From positions 1-39,857 of the IMG/VR virus record IMGVR_UViG_3300044533_000281: a stretch of DNA of 39,857 bases. One strand, 5' to 3'. Shown here one piece after another: positions 26,327 through 33,709 of the stretch (positions are counted from its first letter, which is position 1; every line of letters begins with the position of its first letter). Below the pieces are notes generated by a model. That model searched no databases. It had not been told where the DNA came from and worked only from the letters and a program-made list of their open reading frames with translations. Origin of the DNA: a virus. The position numbers and the translations under genes were made by a program.

Positions 26327-26848
26327 ATGAAACTGGCCAAGAAGCCAAGCCCTGCTGCCGTCGCCCTGTTGCGACAGGCGACTGCCATTGCTCCGAAGCG
26401 TATGAAGGCCAGCGATGGACTGCTACCTTCTGCTGCTCATCTGAAAGCAAGCCCGACTTCGGACCACAATACTGGGCTAGCAGTAGACTTGACACACGAC
26501 CCGAAGAATGCAATTGATTGCAATGTCATCTTTGAAAAACTTAAAGAGGATGAGCGCGTTGCGTACCTTATCTTCAACAAAAAAATCTGGTCACGTCAAA
26601 GGCGTAAAGAAGGTAACAGAAAGTATTCTGGTAGTAATCCTCACACTAAGCACCTTCACGTTTCTCTTAATGATGATAGTGGTAATGACACTAGCCCTTG
26701 GTTCTGGTGGCTAAATCAACCTAAGATTGTGAATCAGGTAAAGGCTAGATTACAGCCAGCACCTAAGAAGAAGGTGGCAGAAGGTGCCATAGTGGCACCC
26801 GTCTGCACCTGCTGTAAGGTTCACAATACAACAAGAAAGGCAAGATAA
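26327..26848 (+). CDS. endolysin, M15-type peptidase
   Basis: 173 residues. SDHNTGLAVDLTHD (about 45-58) and HTKHLHVSL (about 106-114) are the zinc-binding and catalytic motifs of the M15/VanY-like peptidases that cut peptidoglycan cross-links: ligands His47, Asp54 and His111. The N-terminus carries basic residues and no signal peptide, so export depends on the holin. A Pro/Lys-rich tail with CTCC near 160 could bind the wall or metal. Stop and next ATG overlap by one base. Confidence 0.88.
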   Translation: MKLAKKPSPAAVALLRQATAIAPKRMKASDGLLPSAAHLKASPTSDHNTGLAVDLTHDPKNAIDCNVIFEKLKEDERVAYLIFNKKIWSRQRRKEGNRKYSGSNPHTKHLHVSLNDDSGNDTSPWFWWLNQPKIVNQVKARLQPAPKKKVAEGAIVAPVCTCCKVHNTTRKAR

Positions 26849-27033
26849 TGGAAACACTAAAGCAAGTATCGCTTACCTGGTTCCGTGCCGCAGCAGCCGC
26901 TGCTATCGCACTATACCTAGCAGGAGAGACTGACCTTAAAGTACTAGGCACAGCAGCCCTAGCGGGCTTCCTAGGCCCTGTTCTTAAGTGGCTAGACCCA
27001 TCTGCTACAGAGTTTGGCAGAGGCGCTAAGTAG
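26848..27033 (+). CDS. holin
   Basis: 61 residues, with two hydrophobic segments (about 11-28 and 30-48, ALYLAGETDLKVLGTAALAG region) and a short polar tail (LDPSATEFGRG) that is typical of small holins in actinophages. It makes the membrane hole that lets the M15 endolysin out. Last gene of the late operon, 15 bp before the terminator. Confidence 0.8.
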   Translation: METLKQVSLTWFRAAAAAAIALYLAGETDLKVLGTAALAGFLGPVLKWLDPSATEFGRGAK

Positions 27034-27048
27034 TCCGTTAAATAGATT

Positions 27049-27093
27049 AGACCCCCTTACCTGGTCCGATAAGACAGGTAGGGGGGTCTTTTC
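27049..27093 (+). terminator. bidirectional rho-independent terminator
   Basis: AGACCCCCTTACCTG (27049-27063) pairs with CAGGTAGGGGGGTCT (27075-27089), 15 base pairs with one G-T wobble, and TTTT follows. It ends the plus-strand late operon and, by its symmetry, can also stop minus-strand transcription after the 27127 gene, where the two operons meet tail to tail; the minus-side T run is weaker. Confidence 0.88.
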
Positions 27094-27126
27094 TGCTTTC
27101 TGCTGGCTTCCCCTTCCAACAGAAAT

Positions 27127-27588
27127 CTATTCGTTTATTATGAGGTTATGCCAATACTCTGGTCTACTTCTAGCATCGTAAAAGACTACTAGGTCACGCT
27201 CTTGCGTGTCCCATCTGGTATGAAAGACTGGTTCTAGATGTGCTAGTTCTCTGGCTGGCACCATTGCTATGCCATCTGAAAATCTAAAACAGATACGGTG
27301 GTATGAGTGTTCATTATCTGTATATGGTGGTGCTATTAACATCTGCTGTAGTTTGTTAAACGGAAAGATGGCTGGCTTGCTACTGTCTGTCTTTAGCCAT
27401 TTGATTTCTAAATCGCCAATGTAGTTCTCTCTGCCGTTGCCCCATTGTAGGCAAATATGAAAGTCAGTAAAGTAAAAGCGGGGAGTGCCATAAAACTTCC
27501 AGCCTTGAAAGTATTCTGCCAAGGCTGTGGCTGCAATCTTTTCTCTCTTGCCGTCATTGTTTACCTGACGTATAGGTTCAAGCGCCAC
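27127..27588 (-). CDS. putative PD-(D/E)XK-type nuclease
   Basis: 153 residues with a GTG start, overlapping the WhiB gene by 11 bases. A helix with Glu near residue 16 (REKIAATALAEYF), then YIGDLEIKWLK (about 56-66) gives the D-x-E-x-K core of the PD-(D/E)XK nuclease fold. No other family feature is clear and the call is moderate. Last gene of the minus operon. Confidence 0.45.
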   Translation of the reverse strand: MALEPIRQVNNDGKREKIAATALAEYFQGWKFYGTPRFYFTDFHICLQWGNGRENYIGDLEIKWLKTDSSKPAIFPFNKLQQMLIAPPYTDNEHSYHRICFRFSDGIAMVPARELAHLEPVFHTRWDTQERDLVVFYDARSRPEYWHNLIINE

Positions 27589-27856
27589 GGACTCTTTGCT
27601 CCCATTCTGGTATCATTGATTTGGCTGTTATGCCTCTGACTCTGCGGATAGCCCTACGCTGAGGTGGCAAAGTGCCAGCCCAAAATCCATCTACATCATA
27701 CTCAAGTGCATACTCTAAACATTCTTGTCTGGCTGGGCAGCCATTACAAATTCTAGTTAGTAGTTCTTTTTCTGGATAGTTATTGCCTTCTTCAGAAAAC
27801 CATAGCCGTGTATCTGTGCCTTCACAGGCTGGTCTGTTCTTAAATCTAGGAATCAA
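27578..27856 (-). CDS. whiB: WhiB-family transcription regulator
   Basis: 92 residues. Four cysteines (Cys11, Cys37, Cys40, Cys46) in the C-x(25)-C-x2-C-x5-C order bind a [4Fe-4S] cluster, and GFWAGT (about 57-62) is the family's turn motif before a basic tail (QRRAIRR). WhiB proteins are restricted to actinobacteria and their phages, and act by binding region 4 of the host housekeeping sigma factor. The gene starts with TTG and its start overlaps the upstream stop by four bases (TTGA), so it is translationally coupled. It likely redirects host transcription or shuts host genes down. Confidence 0.93.
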   Translation of the reverse strand: MIPRFKNRPACEGTDTRLWFSEEGNNYPEKELLTRICNGCPARQECLEYALEYDVDGFWAGTLPPQRRAIRRVRGITAKSMIPEWEQRVRGA

Positions 27857-28002
27857 AACTCTACTCCTATCCAGATTACACCTAACTCAAGGTCTATAAA
27901 ATTTCTATGCAGACTAATACCTAAAGCAAATCTAGTAAAACTAAAACCAATACTTAAATATACTTTACCTATCTTACGATAAGTACTACCTCTTAATCTC
28001 AT
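27853..28002 (-). CDS. small Leu/Ile/Phe-rich protein
   Basis: 49 residues. ATG at 28002 follows AGGAGGCTAA, a very strong ribosome site formed by the end of the FmdB gene. Rich in hydrophobic and basic residues (YRKIGKVYLSIGFSFTRFAL), alternating strands; could be membrane-associated. Stop overlaps the WhiB TTG by four bases. No family recognised. Confidence 0.6.
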   Translation of the reverse strand: MRLRGSTYRKIGKVYLSIGFSFTRFALGISLHRNFIDLELGVIWIGVEF

Positions 28003-28176
28003 TTAGCCTCCTGTTTTGTAGAAGCCTGTGCCCTTGAAGTGCACTGGCGTTGCTGAAAACTTTTTATCCATCTGCACACCACAATCACCACAATTAATTA
28101 TGTGGTCTGAGTCTATTGTAAAGTACTGTTCAATTACAACATTGCATATGGGACAACTAAACTCATACGTTGGCAT
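28003..28176 (-). CDS. FmdB-family zinc-ribbon protein
   Basis: 57 residues from MPTYEFSC (an ATG four codons earlier, 28188, is possible). Two CxxC pairs (CPIC near residue 8 and CGDC near 29) form a zinc ribbon, and VHFKGTGFYKTGG at the end matches the FmdB/putative regulatory family signature. The family is widespread but its role is not known. Overlaps the upstream gene by 14 bases; stop directly next to the following ATG. Confidence 0.8.
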   Translation of the reverse strand: MPTYEFSCPICNVVIEQYFTIDSDHIINCGDCGVQMDKKFSATPVHFKGTGFYKTGG

Positions 28177-28372
28177 TAACAATTCCATCTATGATAGTTG
28201 GGTTGCGGTAGGCATTATCTGCACGGATATATCTTTTTTGTGCTTTAAGCCCTGACCGAATTGCCCACTTTTTAGTGGGTCGCCAGCGAGCAGAGTTGAC
28301 AACCCCAATAAGTGAGTAGTAGTAGCCAAATCTATCTTCAACAATTTGTACTTTAAGAGAGTTCTGTCCCAT
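28163..28372 (-). CDS. hypothetical basic protein
   Basis: 69 residues from ATG 28372, chosen because AAGGAGATTAATA lies directly upstream; the longer frame from 28426 has no such site. Beta-type start (LKVQIVEDRFGYYYSLIGVV) and a basic middle (RWRPTKKWAIRSGLKAQKRY). No family recognised. Overlaps the FmdB gene by 14 bases. Confidence 0.6.
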   Translation of the reverse strand: MGQNSLKVQIVEDRFGYYYSLIGVVNSARWRPTKKWAIRSGLKAQKRYIRADNAYRNPTIIDGIVNANV

Positions 28373-28374
28373 TA

Positions 28375-28593
28375 TTAATCTCCTTCTGGTGTAGGTAATG
28401 TGACCATACTGCCACATCCTGCACACTCTGCATCTGTAAAGTAGAAGGCTATCTCTCCATCTACAAATCCACCTAACATAACAAAGACATCACAGCCACA
28501 TACACATACTTCTGTCGGCTCACCACGCAAGTCCATTGACTTGGTGTAATCAATCCGTTTAAGTAAGTCTCGTATGTCTTTACTCTGACTCAT
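28375..28593 (-). CDS. small zinc-ribbon protein
   Basis: 72 residues from ATG 28593, which overlaps the end of the sigma-like gene. Cysteines at CVCGC (about 30-34) and CAGC (about 57-60) can form a zinc ribbon. Start codon is favoured over the longer frame because of the overlap pattern seen all along this operon. Function unknown. Confidence 0.6.
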   Translation of the reverse strand: MSQSKDIRDLLKRIDYTKSMDLRGEPTEVCVCGCDVFVMLGGFVDGEIAFYFTDAECAGCGSMVTLPTPEGD

Positions 28594-29233
28594 CGTCCTG
28601 CTCTGCCTGTGATACATCTTCATCTGTGTATGGCCTCCAGCCACCTAGGTTTCTGATGAGAGAGTTGATAGCACGCTGTACTTTCATACGGGCACCATCT
28701 GGTGTTGTCTTTAGGTCCTTGGCTATCAGGCTCCATTCCGCAGAGTCCGTGCTGAACCTAATTCGTAGAACATTTTGTTTAGCCTCTGTTAGTTTGAAGA
28801 AAGCGTTGGCTATATCTGACCTTAAAACTAGCCAGTTGTTACCATCACTGCTGCCTTCTGACTTACTAAATTTATAGTTTAAATCTTTAATCTTGCTTGG
28901 TATCTCATATGACTCAGCAATAATGCTAGGTAGGAAAGCCTCAATAACTGTTGCGTCATAGTAATATAAGTCAAGCAACTCGTAGCCCACCGTGCGGGCT
29001 TTCTCCCGCTCACAATACTTTATGGCTGCATTGCGGAGAGATTTTGCTATTAACTTCTCACGGTCTTTTATATCTAGTGCTGACCACTCAGTCATTTTTA
29101 CTGGATGGGTAACGAACCAAAGCCAGAGCACCTGCTGTATGTCAGGTGTCTCCACCATAGGGTACTTCCTATGGTATTCAACTGATAACGATGCTACTAG
29201 GTAGTCGTATTCAGTTATGAACTCTTGGCTCAC
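28580..29233 (-). CDS. sigma-factor-like transcription regulator
   Basis: 217 residues, GTG start with GGAAGGATTGA upstream. The N-terminal half has a basic helix (about 62-84, AKSLRNAAIKYCEREKARTV) in the position of a region 2-like domain, and the C-terminal part (about 140-198) reads FFKLTEAKQNVLRIRF then LIAKDLKTTPDGARMKVQRA, a sigma-70 region 4 helix-turn-helix. Such proteins would recruit host RNA polymerase to phage promoters. It may act together with the WhiB protein, which binds region 4 of the host sigma. Overlaps both neighbours. Confidence 0.65.
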   Translation of the reverse strand: MSQEFITEYDYLVASLSVEYHRKYPMVETPDIQQVLWLWFVTHPVKMTEWSALDIKDREKLIAKSLRNAAIKYCEREKARTVGYELLDLYYYDATVIEAFLPSIIAESYEIPSKIKDLNYKFSKSEGSSDGNNWLVLRSDIANAFFKLTEAKQNVLRIRFSTDSAEWSLIAKDLKTTPDGARMKVQRAINSLIRNLGGWRPYTDEDVSQAEQDDESE

Positions 29234-29516
29234 TCAATCCTTCCCACTGACCTCTTTGTACCATTAGTCCTATTATGGCATAGTTTGCCAAATCTTTTAG
29301 GGTATCCTCAATGGATTCGTAGTTCGGCGTGTTGGATTTATTGTTGAAGGTTAGATGTTCTAGCCGTGCCATCTTGTCGTGCATCCTGACAATCAGCCCG
29401 TTCATTGCACCGCCTGGTGCACGGGCAATATTGTTGGGGCCGTAGTCCTGATGCTTACGTACCATAATTACTTTCAGTTCCATCAGGATGTCATCAAAGT
29501 ATTTAGTGTCCTTCAT
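29211..29516 (-). CDS. nucleotide-modification-associated / MazG-like protein (DUF1599 type)
   Basis: 101 residues. KHQDYGPNNIARAPGGAMNG (about 21-40) then GLIVRMHDKMARLEHL and ESIEDTLKDLANYAII match the all-alpha domain first described as associated with nucleotide modification (Nmad/DUF1599), related to MazG-like pyrophosphohydrolases. It may bind or hydrolyse modified or non-canonical nucleotides. Starts after AAGAAGGTGCTAA. Overlaps both neighbours by 14-23 bases. Confidence 0.7.
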   Translation of the reverse strand: MKDTKYFDDILMELKVIMVRKHQDYGPNNIARAPGGAMNGLIVRMHDKMARLEHLTFNNKSNTPNYESIEDTLKDLANYAIIGLMVQRGQWEGLSEPRVHN

Positions 29517-29811
29517 TTAGCACCTTCTTTATTTCTTTGTCTATACCAATCATAGCCTCTGAGACTATGACTTCTTCTACCATTGCTTCGCCATCACCGT
29601 TAACTACACCAGCCAGCAGGGTACCTAGTAGGGTAAGCATAGTGTCACCCATCTCTAGGTCTTTTCTATAGGCCTCTCGTACATCTCTTAATGCAGAGAG
29701 CAGGTCAAGTCCTTTGTGTTCTGATACTGGTATCCCAACTATCCTTGGGTTTTCTTTAACGTAATTCCAAAACTCATCATTGTTCTGATATACACTTCCT
29801 GATTCGTTCAT
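29503..29811 (-). CDS. hypothetical acidic helical protein
   Basis: 102 residues from ATG 29811 (a TTG one codon earlier is also open). Helical and acidic, with a hydrophobic helix (TMLTLLGTLLAGVVNGDGEA, about 58-77). No family recognised. Overlaps the TOPRIM gene by 35 bases and the Nmad-like gene by 14. Confidence 0.55.
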   Translation of the reverse strand: MNESGSVYQNNDEFWNYVKENPRIVGIPVSEHKGLDLLSALRDVREAYRKDLEMGDTMLTLLGTLLAGVVNGDGEAMVEEVIVSEAMIGIDKEIKKVLNEGH

Positions 29812-30409
29812 CAAGCCACCCTATCCCTTCTTGTAGGACGATGCTATTTACATCGTGACCATCTGGCATTTGGACTATATTTACATTGCCTAACTCACGG
29901 CTGACCTTTTTGCCGAACTCTAATCCTGGATTGTCACCATCTGCTAGGACAATAACAGTATCAAAGTCGTCAAGTATTTTGCTGTAATAAGGCTTCCAAT
30001 TATTAGCACCTGGTATACCTACTGCAGGATGCCCTGTCTTAACTACTGTTGTAATTGTATCTATCTCACCTTCGGTGACGCAGATGTAGCCATCTGCTGT
30101 TAGCACCGACTGTGCGTTGAACATAGTGGTTTTAGCCCCTGGCAGACCAATATACTTGGGGTCCTCCCCACGGATAGACCTAAAGCGTAGGTCTACCACG
30201 CCTGAAGGCGTGATGTAGGGGATTACCAACTTACCCTTGTAGCCTTCGTGACCTGGTAATGGATTGTCCACTACTCCTAAATGAAACTTCTTTGCTTCTT
30301 CTACCGACAGACCCCGTGTTGCTAGATAATCTGTTGCCTGATGTATGTGCTGGGCGTACTCTGTCGCTGCCTGTAGGAGAAATTGTCTCTGCGAATTTGA
30401 CAGCCTCAC
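29777..30409 (-). CDS. primase TOPRIM-domain protein
   Basis: 210 residues. The N-terminal third (ATEYAQHIHQATDYLATRGL then EEAKKFHLGVV) is like the TOPRIM-N segment of DnaG, followed by the TOPRIM fold: Glu113 in VTEGEIDT and Asp157/Asp159 in VLADGDN, the metal-binding residues for RNA primer synthesis. It starts with GTG 30409, which has AAGGAGG eight bases upstream. The zinc-finger half lies in another frame upstream and overlaps by 179 bases, so the primase is made as two pieces or by a +1 shift. Works with the helicase at 31116-31934. Confidence 0.85.
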   Translation of the reverse strand: MRLSNSQRQFLLQAATEYAQHIHQATDYLATRGLSVEEAKKFHLGVVDNPLPGHEGYKGKLVIPYITPSGVVDLRFRSIRGEDPKYIGLPGAKTTMFNAQSVLTADGYICVTEGEIDTITTVVKTGHPAVGIPGANNWKPYYSKILDDFDTVIVLADGDNPGLEFGKKVSRELGNVNIVQMPDGHDVNSIVLQEGIGWLDERIRKCISEQ

Positions 30410-30623
30410 GATAATTACCTCCTTCTCTCTGCATAATTAAGTCGTATATATCTCCGCCAACGCCACAAGCGTGGCATTTAAATCTATTCTCATCAAAGTT
30501 AACACCAGCGGAAGCGTGTTTATCTGGGTGGAACGGGCATTTTATTTTGCGCCAGCCGTGTCCCCGTGCTGGCACGGCGGCGCCGACATACTCTAGGTAT
30601 GCGGCAATACTATGTTTGTCCAT
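30231..30623 (-). CDS. primase CHC2 zinc-finger protein
   Basis: 130 residues. CPFHPDKHASAGV (Cys29, His32) and CHACG (Cys50, Cys53) are the CHC2-type zinc finger of DnaG primases that reads the template. Family-like sequence ends near residue 81 (NYREAVKFAETIS); the last 50 residues are Ser/Arg-rich and unlike any primase, because from here the good sequence continues in the +1 frame (TOPRIM gene). The two together make a normal DnaG N-terminal two thirds. Overlaps the resolvase gene by 14 bases. Confidence 0.85.
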   Translation of the reverse strand: MDKHSIAAYLEYVGAAVPARGHGWRKIKCPFHPDKHASAGVNFDENRFKCHACGVGGDIYDLIMQREGGNYREAVKFAETISPTGSDRVRPAHTSGNRLSSNTGSVGRRSKEVSFRSSGQSITRSRRLQG

Positions 30624-30954
30624 CTGCTTTCTTTAGGAGGGCAAGCCATACCTTTGCAGGCATAGTTGCATACCATTCTCCTACGTCTCCTTTGCCTTTG
30701 CGTTTGTGTATTACTGTTCCTGTCCAAGCATCATCGTTCTTCATTTCTGTTTCTAATTCTGCTACCCAACCAGCCAAGTCTAACTTGGCGTGGTTCTTAA
30801 TCTCAATGGTAACTCCTGGCACACCGCTTATATCGCCTTTGTCTAAGGTTGCTCCTGCGAGTCTGCGGTCTGCATACTTGTAACCATTGGCTTTAAGCCA
30901 AGCCACGACTGCTCGTTCTGCTTGGCTGCCTTTTGCTTTGGCTGCACTACCCAT
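30610..30954 (-). CDS. Holliday-junction-resolvase-like nuclease
   Basis: 114 residues. SQAERAVVAWLKANGY then LDKGDISGVPGVTIEIKNH carry the PD-(D/E)XK catalytic set of small resolvases: Glu13, Asp41, Glu51 and Lys53. It probably cuts branched or concatemeric replication intermediates before packaging. Basic, single domain, no membrane segment. Overlaps both neighbours by a few bases, in a strict replication block. Confidence 0.8.
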   Translation of the reverse strand: MGSAAKAKGSQAERAVVAWLKANGYKYADRRLAGATLDKGDISGVPGVTIEIKNHAKLDLAGWVAELETEMKNDDAWTGTVIHKRKGKGDVGEWYATMPAKVWLALLKKADGQT

Positions 30955-31126
30955 TCAATACGTTCTCAACTACCTGTAATACATACTTAGTTGTCTCATC
31001 ATATAGCCCATCATTGTTGTATAACTCATCAACAATAATGTTCCACTCACCATCACTTAATGGCTTGCCAAGCAGGCTTTCTATATCCTCTTTGGCAAAT
31101 GAGTATTCCCATACTTTAGTTTCCAT
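30947..31126 (-). CDS. hypothetical acidic protein
   Basis: 59 residues from ATG 31126, chosen because AGGAGG lies 8 bases upstream, inside the end of the helicase gene; the longer frame from 31162 lacks a site. Acidic and helical (KEDIESLLGKPLSDGEWNII). Overlaps helicase and resolvase genes. Possibly a small partner of one of them. Confidence 0.6.
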   Translation of the reverse strand: METKVWEYSFAKEDIESLLGKPLSDGEWNIIVDELYNNDGLYDETTKYVLQVVENVLNG

Positions 31127-31934
31127 ACATAGCCTCCTGTGCATACTTAATCTGAACATCATCTAGATACATACTGTCAGGGTTGAAGGCTAGGCTGACA
31201 TAGTTATTACCTGTCTGGTCTGCTCGCCCATATCTGTTCTTGACTGGGGCTACGCAGAGATAGGTGTCATCACCCTGCTTCATCTGACCTATGGTTAATA
31301 CCATTGCTGGTATCTGATTGACAAGACCCTGGATTGCTGACCTGCCTTGGCAGGGATAGCCCTCAGAACCTTCTTTAGTATGGTGTAAGACAAGGACAGC
31401 AGCATTGGTATCTCTTGCAAGATACTTCAATTCCTTCATTGCCGAACGCATACCTTGAAATTCTTCGTGACCATCCATTGCAATATCCATTAGATTGTCA
31501 ACCACAATTAGTGTTGGACTCCTACCCCACACAGTTTCAAATGCTGATACCTCGTCGTCTAAATCTTTTAGAGTGGGTGTTGACTCAAAGGACCAGAACA
31601 AATGATTGTTCAGGGTAAGTATTTCTTCTGCTTGCTCAGGCTTTTGCTTAAGCATCTGCTCTGCTGCTGTCTGTGTAATACGACTAGACATAGCAAGTAA
31701 ACGCATAGCCATAGTATGAGCATTTGTATCTGCACTGAAGTACAGCGTAGGTACCTTTGCTCTGGCTGCAATAGCCAGTGCAACTGATGACTTGCCTGCA
31801 CCTGGAGTGCCAGCAATCATCGTTATCTCTGCACGGCGCAGGATAATTCCTGCCCGTTCAAAAGCCGCAAAGGCGGGCGGTAATGGTTCTCCGCCCACCT
31901 CTGCTTTGCTAATGCTACGTTTGAGTGTACGCAT
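31116..31934 (-). CDS. RecA-fold helicase, DnaB-like
   Basis: 272 residues. Walker A GTPGAGKS (about 42-49), Walker B LIVVDNL (about 142-148) and VLVLHHTKEG (about 184-193) in the order of the RecA/DnaB-type hexameric ATPases. It has no N-terminal domain, so it is a short helicase or loader like those paired with DnaG-type primases in actinophages. Starts in a TAATG overlap with the upstream gene. Likely unwinds the phage fork and recruits the split primase. Confidence 0.8.
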   Translation of the reverse strand: MRTLKRSISKAEVGGEPLPPAFAAFERAGIILRRAEITMIAGTPGAGKSSVALAIAARAKVPTLYFSADTNAHTMAMRLLAMSSRITQTAAEQMLKQKPEQAEEILTLNNHLFWSFESTPTLKDLDDEVSAFETVWGRSPTLIVVDNLMDIAMDGHEEFQGMRSAMKELKYLARDTNAAVLVLHHTKEGSEGYPCQGRSAIQGLVNQIPAMVLTIGQMKQGDDTYLCVAPVKNRYGRADQTGNNYVSLAFNPDSMYLDDVQIKYAQEAMYGN

Positions 31935-32401
31935 TACTTCACTTGTTCAGCGACAAATGTATTCCACTCAGCGGAACCTGCACGAACATATACGTTCTTG
32001 CACTTATCAAATGCACCCTTAGGTGCTGGGCAGAAGTAACCACGATAAGTTTTACCGTCTTTACCTGTGCCTTGAATAGCGGTCATCTTGCCGTGAGGAC
32101 AATTCTTTCCGCCCAATGATGGAGTTTGTGTTGACCAACCACCGTTATCAATAGGTGCGTTGTCAATGATTGATGCACCAAGTGCTGCTGCAACTTGTGC
32201 TGGCGCCATTGCTGGCGCAGATGTAGCAACTGGTGCTACGCCTTTGACTGCTGCTTCTAGTTCAGATACTGCTGAACTAATAGCATTTAATGATTGTGCT
32301 ACAAGTAGGTCTAGTTCATCTCCGTGATTTGCACGAACTGTAACTAATGAACCTGCTGCTGTTTTTACTGTGATACTGATTGGTGCTTCAGTGCTAGCCA
32401 C
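31934..32401 (-). CDS. hypothetical protein with C-terminal Cys/His cluster, replication module
   Basis: 155 residues from GTG 32401, which has AAGGAG 7-8 bases upstream; the longer frame from 32431 has none. A helical N-terminal part, an Ala/Pro-rich linker (about 55-80) and a C-terminal zinc-binding-like cluster (KNCPHGKM, GYFCPAPKG, KCKN). Nucleic-acid binding beside the helicase is likely but unproved. It overlaps the Cas4-like gene by eight bases (GTGGCTAG) and the helicase gene by one. Confidence 0.6.
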   Translation of the reverse strand: MASTEAPISITVKTAAGSLVTVRANHGDELDLLVAQSLNAISSAVSELEAAVKGVAPVATSAPAMAPAQVAAALGASIIDNAPIDNGGWSTQTPSLGGKNCPHGKMTAIQGTGKDGKTYRGYFCPAPKGAFDKCKNVYVRAGSAEWNTFVAEQVK

Positions 32402-33179
32402 TGATTTCTCCTTCTGTGAATGGAGTAGCAAGTCCTTTTTTGTCCCGCCACTCTCTGACTTTCATTGCAAATTGTACACCTCTCCAACCTTCTGCAATAT
32501 TAATCCATACTAATTCGCATAGACCAGTACCTGCAGGTAGATGGATAATGATGGCTTTATCTTTATTGATGTCACCCCATTTGCCACGGGTTGCCGTGGC
32601 TGGGTCATACGGCAAGCCGTTGGCATAGATTGCCAACTGCATTGCAATATTATTTGGATGGTCAATACGTCCCGTCTTTATATCTGCAATATATTTCTCA
32701 CCGTTCAGTTCAACAACTCTGTCTGGTGTACCAGCAATCTTAAACTTGTCTAAGACTGTGAACTGTTCAATGTGTAGGTTATTAAGTTGTTTTGTTGTCT
32801 GCTCATAGGCACGCAATGTAGGTACCCACTCGCTTGGAACTGGACCTAAATCCTGTCCCAAATCCATACGTTCAGTAAATGAATGTAGTGCTGTGCCGAT
32901 AGTTGCTGCACGACTAGCACCTGCTACTTCCATTGCATCTTCAATGTACTTGTTAATCGCCATCTTGTCATCTTGTGCTGCGTTAATTGCTAGTAGCAAA
33001 TCACTACGCACTGACAGACCAATGGCTGCCATCCGCATTTTCCAAGCGGTCAATGCTGACGGGTCATCAAGACTGTTAGCAATAGTTGTAGCCCTTGTAT
33101 AAGCGACTGGTTTGCCGCCTTTCGGTGGCACTATTAACGGGCGACCATAACGGTCGCGTTGTATTTCTACTCTTGCCAT
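32394..33179 (-). CDS. Cas4/RecB-like PD-(D/E)XK exonuclease
   Basis: 261 residues. The family set is complete: His99 with ALHSFTER, Asp153 in IAGTPDRVV, the core IADIKTG (Asp166, Lys168) and QLAIYA (Gln181, Tyr185). Phage proteins of this type process DNA ends for recombination or replication. No iron-sulfur cysteines are visible, so it is the RecB-like rather than the clustered Cas4 form. Start has AAGGAGACAAAGAGTT and is preceded by a hairpin leader. Confidence 0.85.
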   Translation of the reverse strand: MARVEIQRDRYGRPLIVPPKGGKPVAYTRATTIANSLDDPSALTAWKMRMAAIGLSVRSDLLLAINAAQDDKMAINKYIEDAMEVAGASRAATIGTALHSFTERMDLGQDLGPVPSEWVPTLRAYEQTTKQLNNLHIEQFTVLDKFKIAGTPDRVVELNGEKYIADIKTGRIDHPNNIAMQLAIYANGLPYDPATATRGKWGDINKDKAIIIHLPAGTGLCELVWINIAEGWRGVQFAMKVREWRDKKGLATPFTEGEISG

Positions 33180-33187
33180 AACTCTTT

Positions 33188-33243
33188 GTCTCCTTATAAG
33201 TAGAGCGGGCTAGAAAGGAGACTAATCAAAACCAGCCCGCTCT
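33188..33243 (-). promoter_or_regulatory. hairpin leader of the Cas4-like gene
   Basis: On the minus strand AGAGCGGGCT (33243-33234) pairs with AGCCCGCTCT (33211-33202), 10 bp, with a 22-base loop; then TTATAAGGAGAC leads to the start codon. The loop contains GTCTCCTT (33222-33215), an exact complement of AAGGAGAC in the ribosome site (33195-33188). Pairing of the two would hide the site, so this may be a translational switch. Confidence 0.6.
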
Positions 33244-33282
33244 CTCGGATGAATAGTACCAGAACGGTGGCACTATTCAAGG

Positions 33283-33699
33283 CTATTGTTGGGCGAGTTC
33301 AACAACTTCTACATCCCAGTCATCTAGTGAACCATCTGATTCATAGTGCAAGACAAAGCCTTGCTCTACTATCTCACGGGCATCATCTTCTGATTCTGCC
33401 TCAACATCTGAGACTGTAAAGTTGATAGTTCCACTGACTGTAAATAGAGCCTTTAGTTTTTCTGAACCAATAGACTCAAGCAAGTCATTGACATCATCAA
33501 CTGTCACTGTGATGTCCTCATCACCTGCAGTATAGCGGTCCTTAAAGAACTGATAAACGGCTTCACGGTTGCGGTTTACTTTGCTGACATAATCGTGATA
33601 CTTACCCTGATAGTAATCTCTATCAGTGATAGCGTTCTTAATCATATCTTCGGTATACTTGACAGTACTACCGTCTGCTAGTGTGTGTATGTATTCCAT
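33283..33699 (-). CDS. hypothetical acidic protein
   Basis: 138 residues with an AAGGAGACTACA site. Begins MEYIHTLADGSTVKYT, has a basic helical middle and a very acidic C-terminal half (EDDAREIVEQ). The C-terminal TVSGTINFTVSDVEAESEDD segment reads like a small ferredoxin-like strand-helix unit. No family known to me; acidic phage proteins sometimes mimic DNA, which is only a possibility here. Confidence 0.65.
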   Translation of the reverse strand: MEYIHTLADGSTVKYTEDMIKNAITDRDYYQGKYHDYVSKVNRNREAVYQFFKDRYTAGDEDITVTVDDVNDLLESIGSEKLKALFTVSGTINFTVSDVEAESEDDAREIVEQGFVLHYESDGSLDDWDVEVVELAQQ

Positions 33700-33709
33700 T
33701 GTAGTCTCC

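Noticed and set aside
26323-26517. 64-residue frame with many cysteines over the endolysin start
   Set aside because: It overlaps the endolysin in another frame; the M15 motifs show which frame is real.
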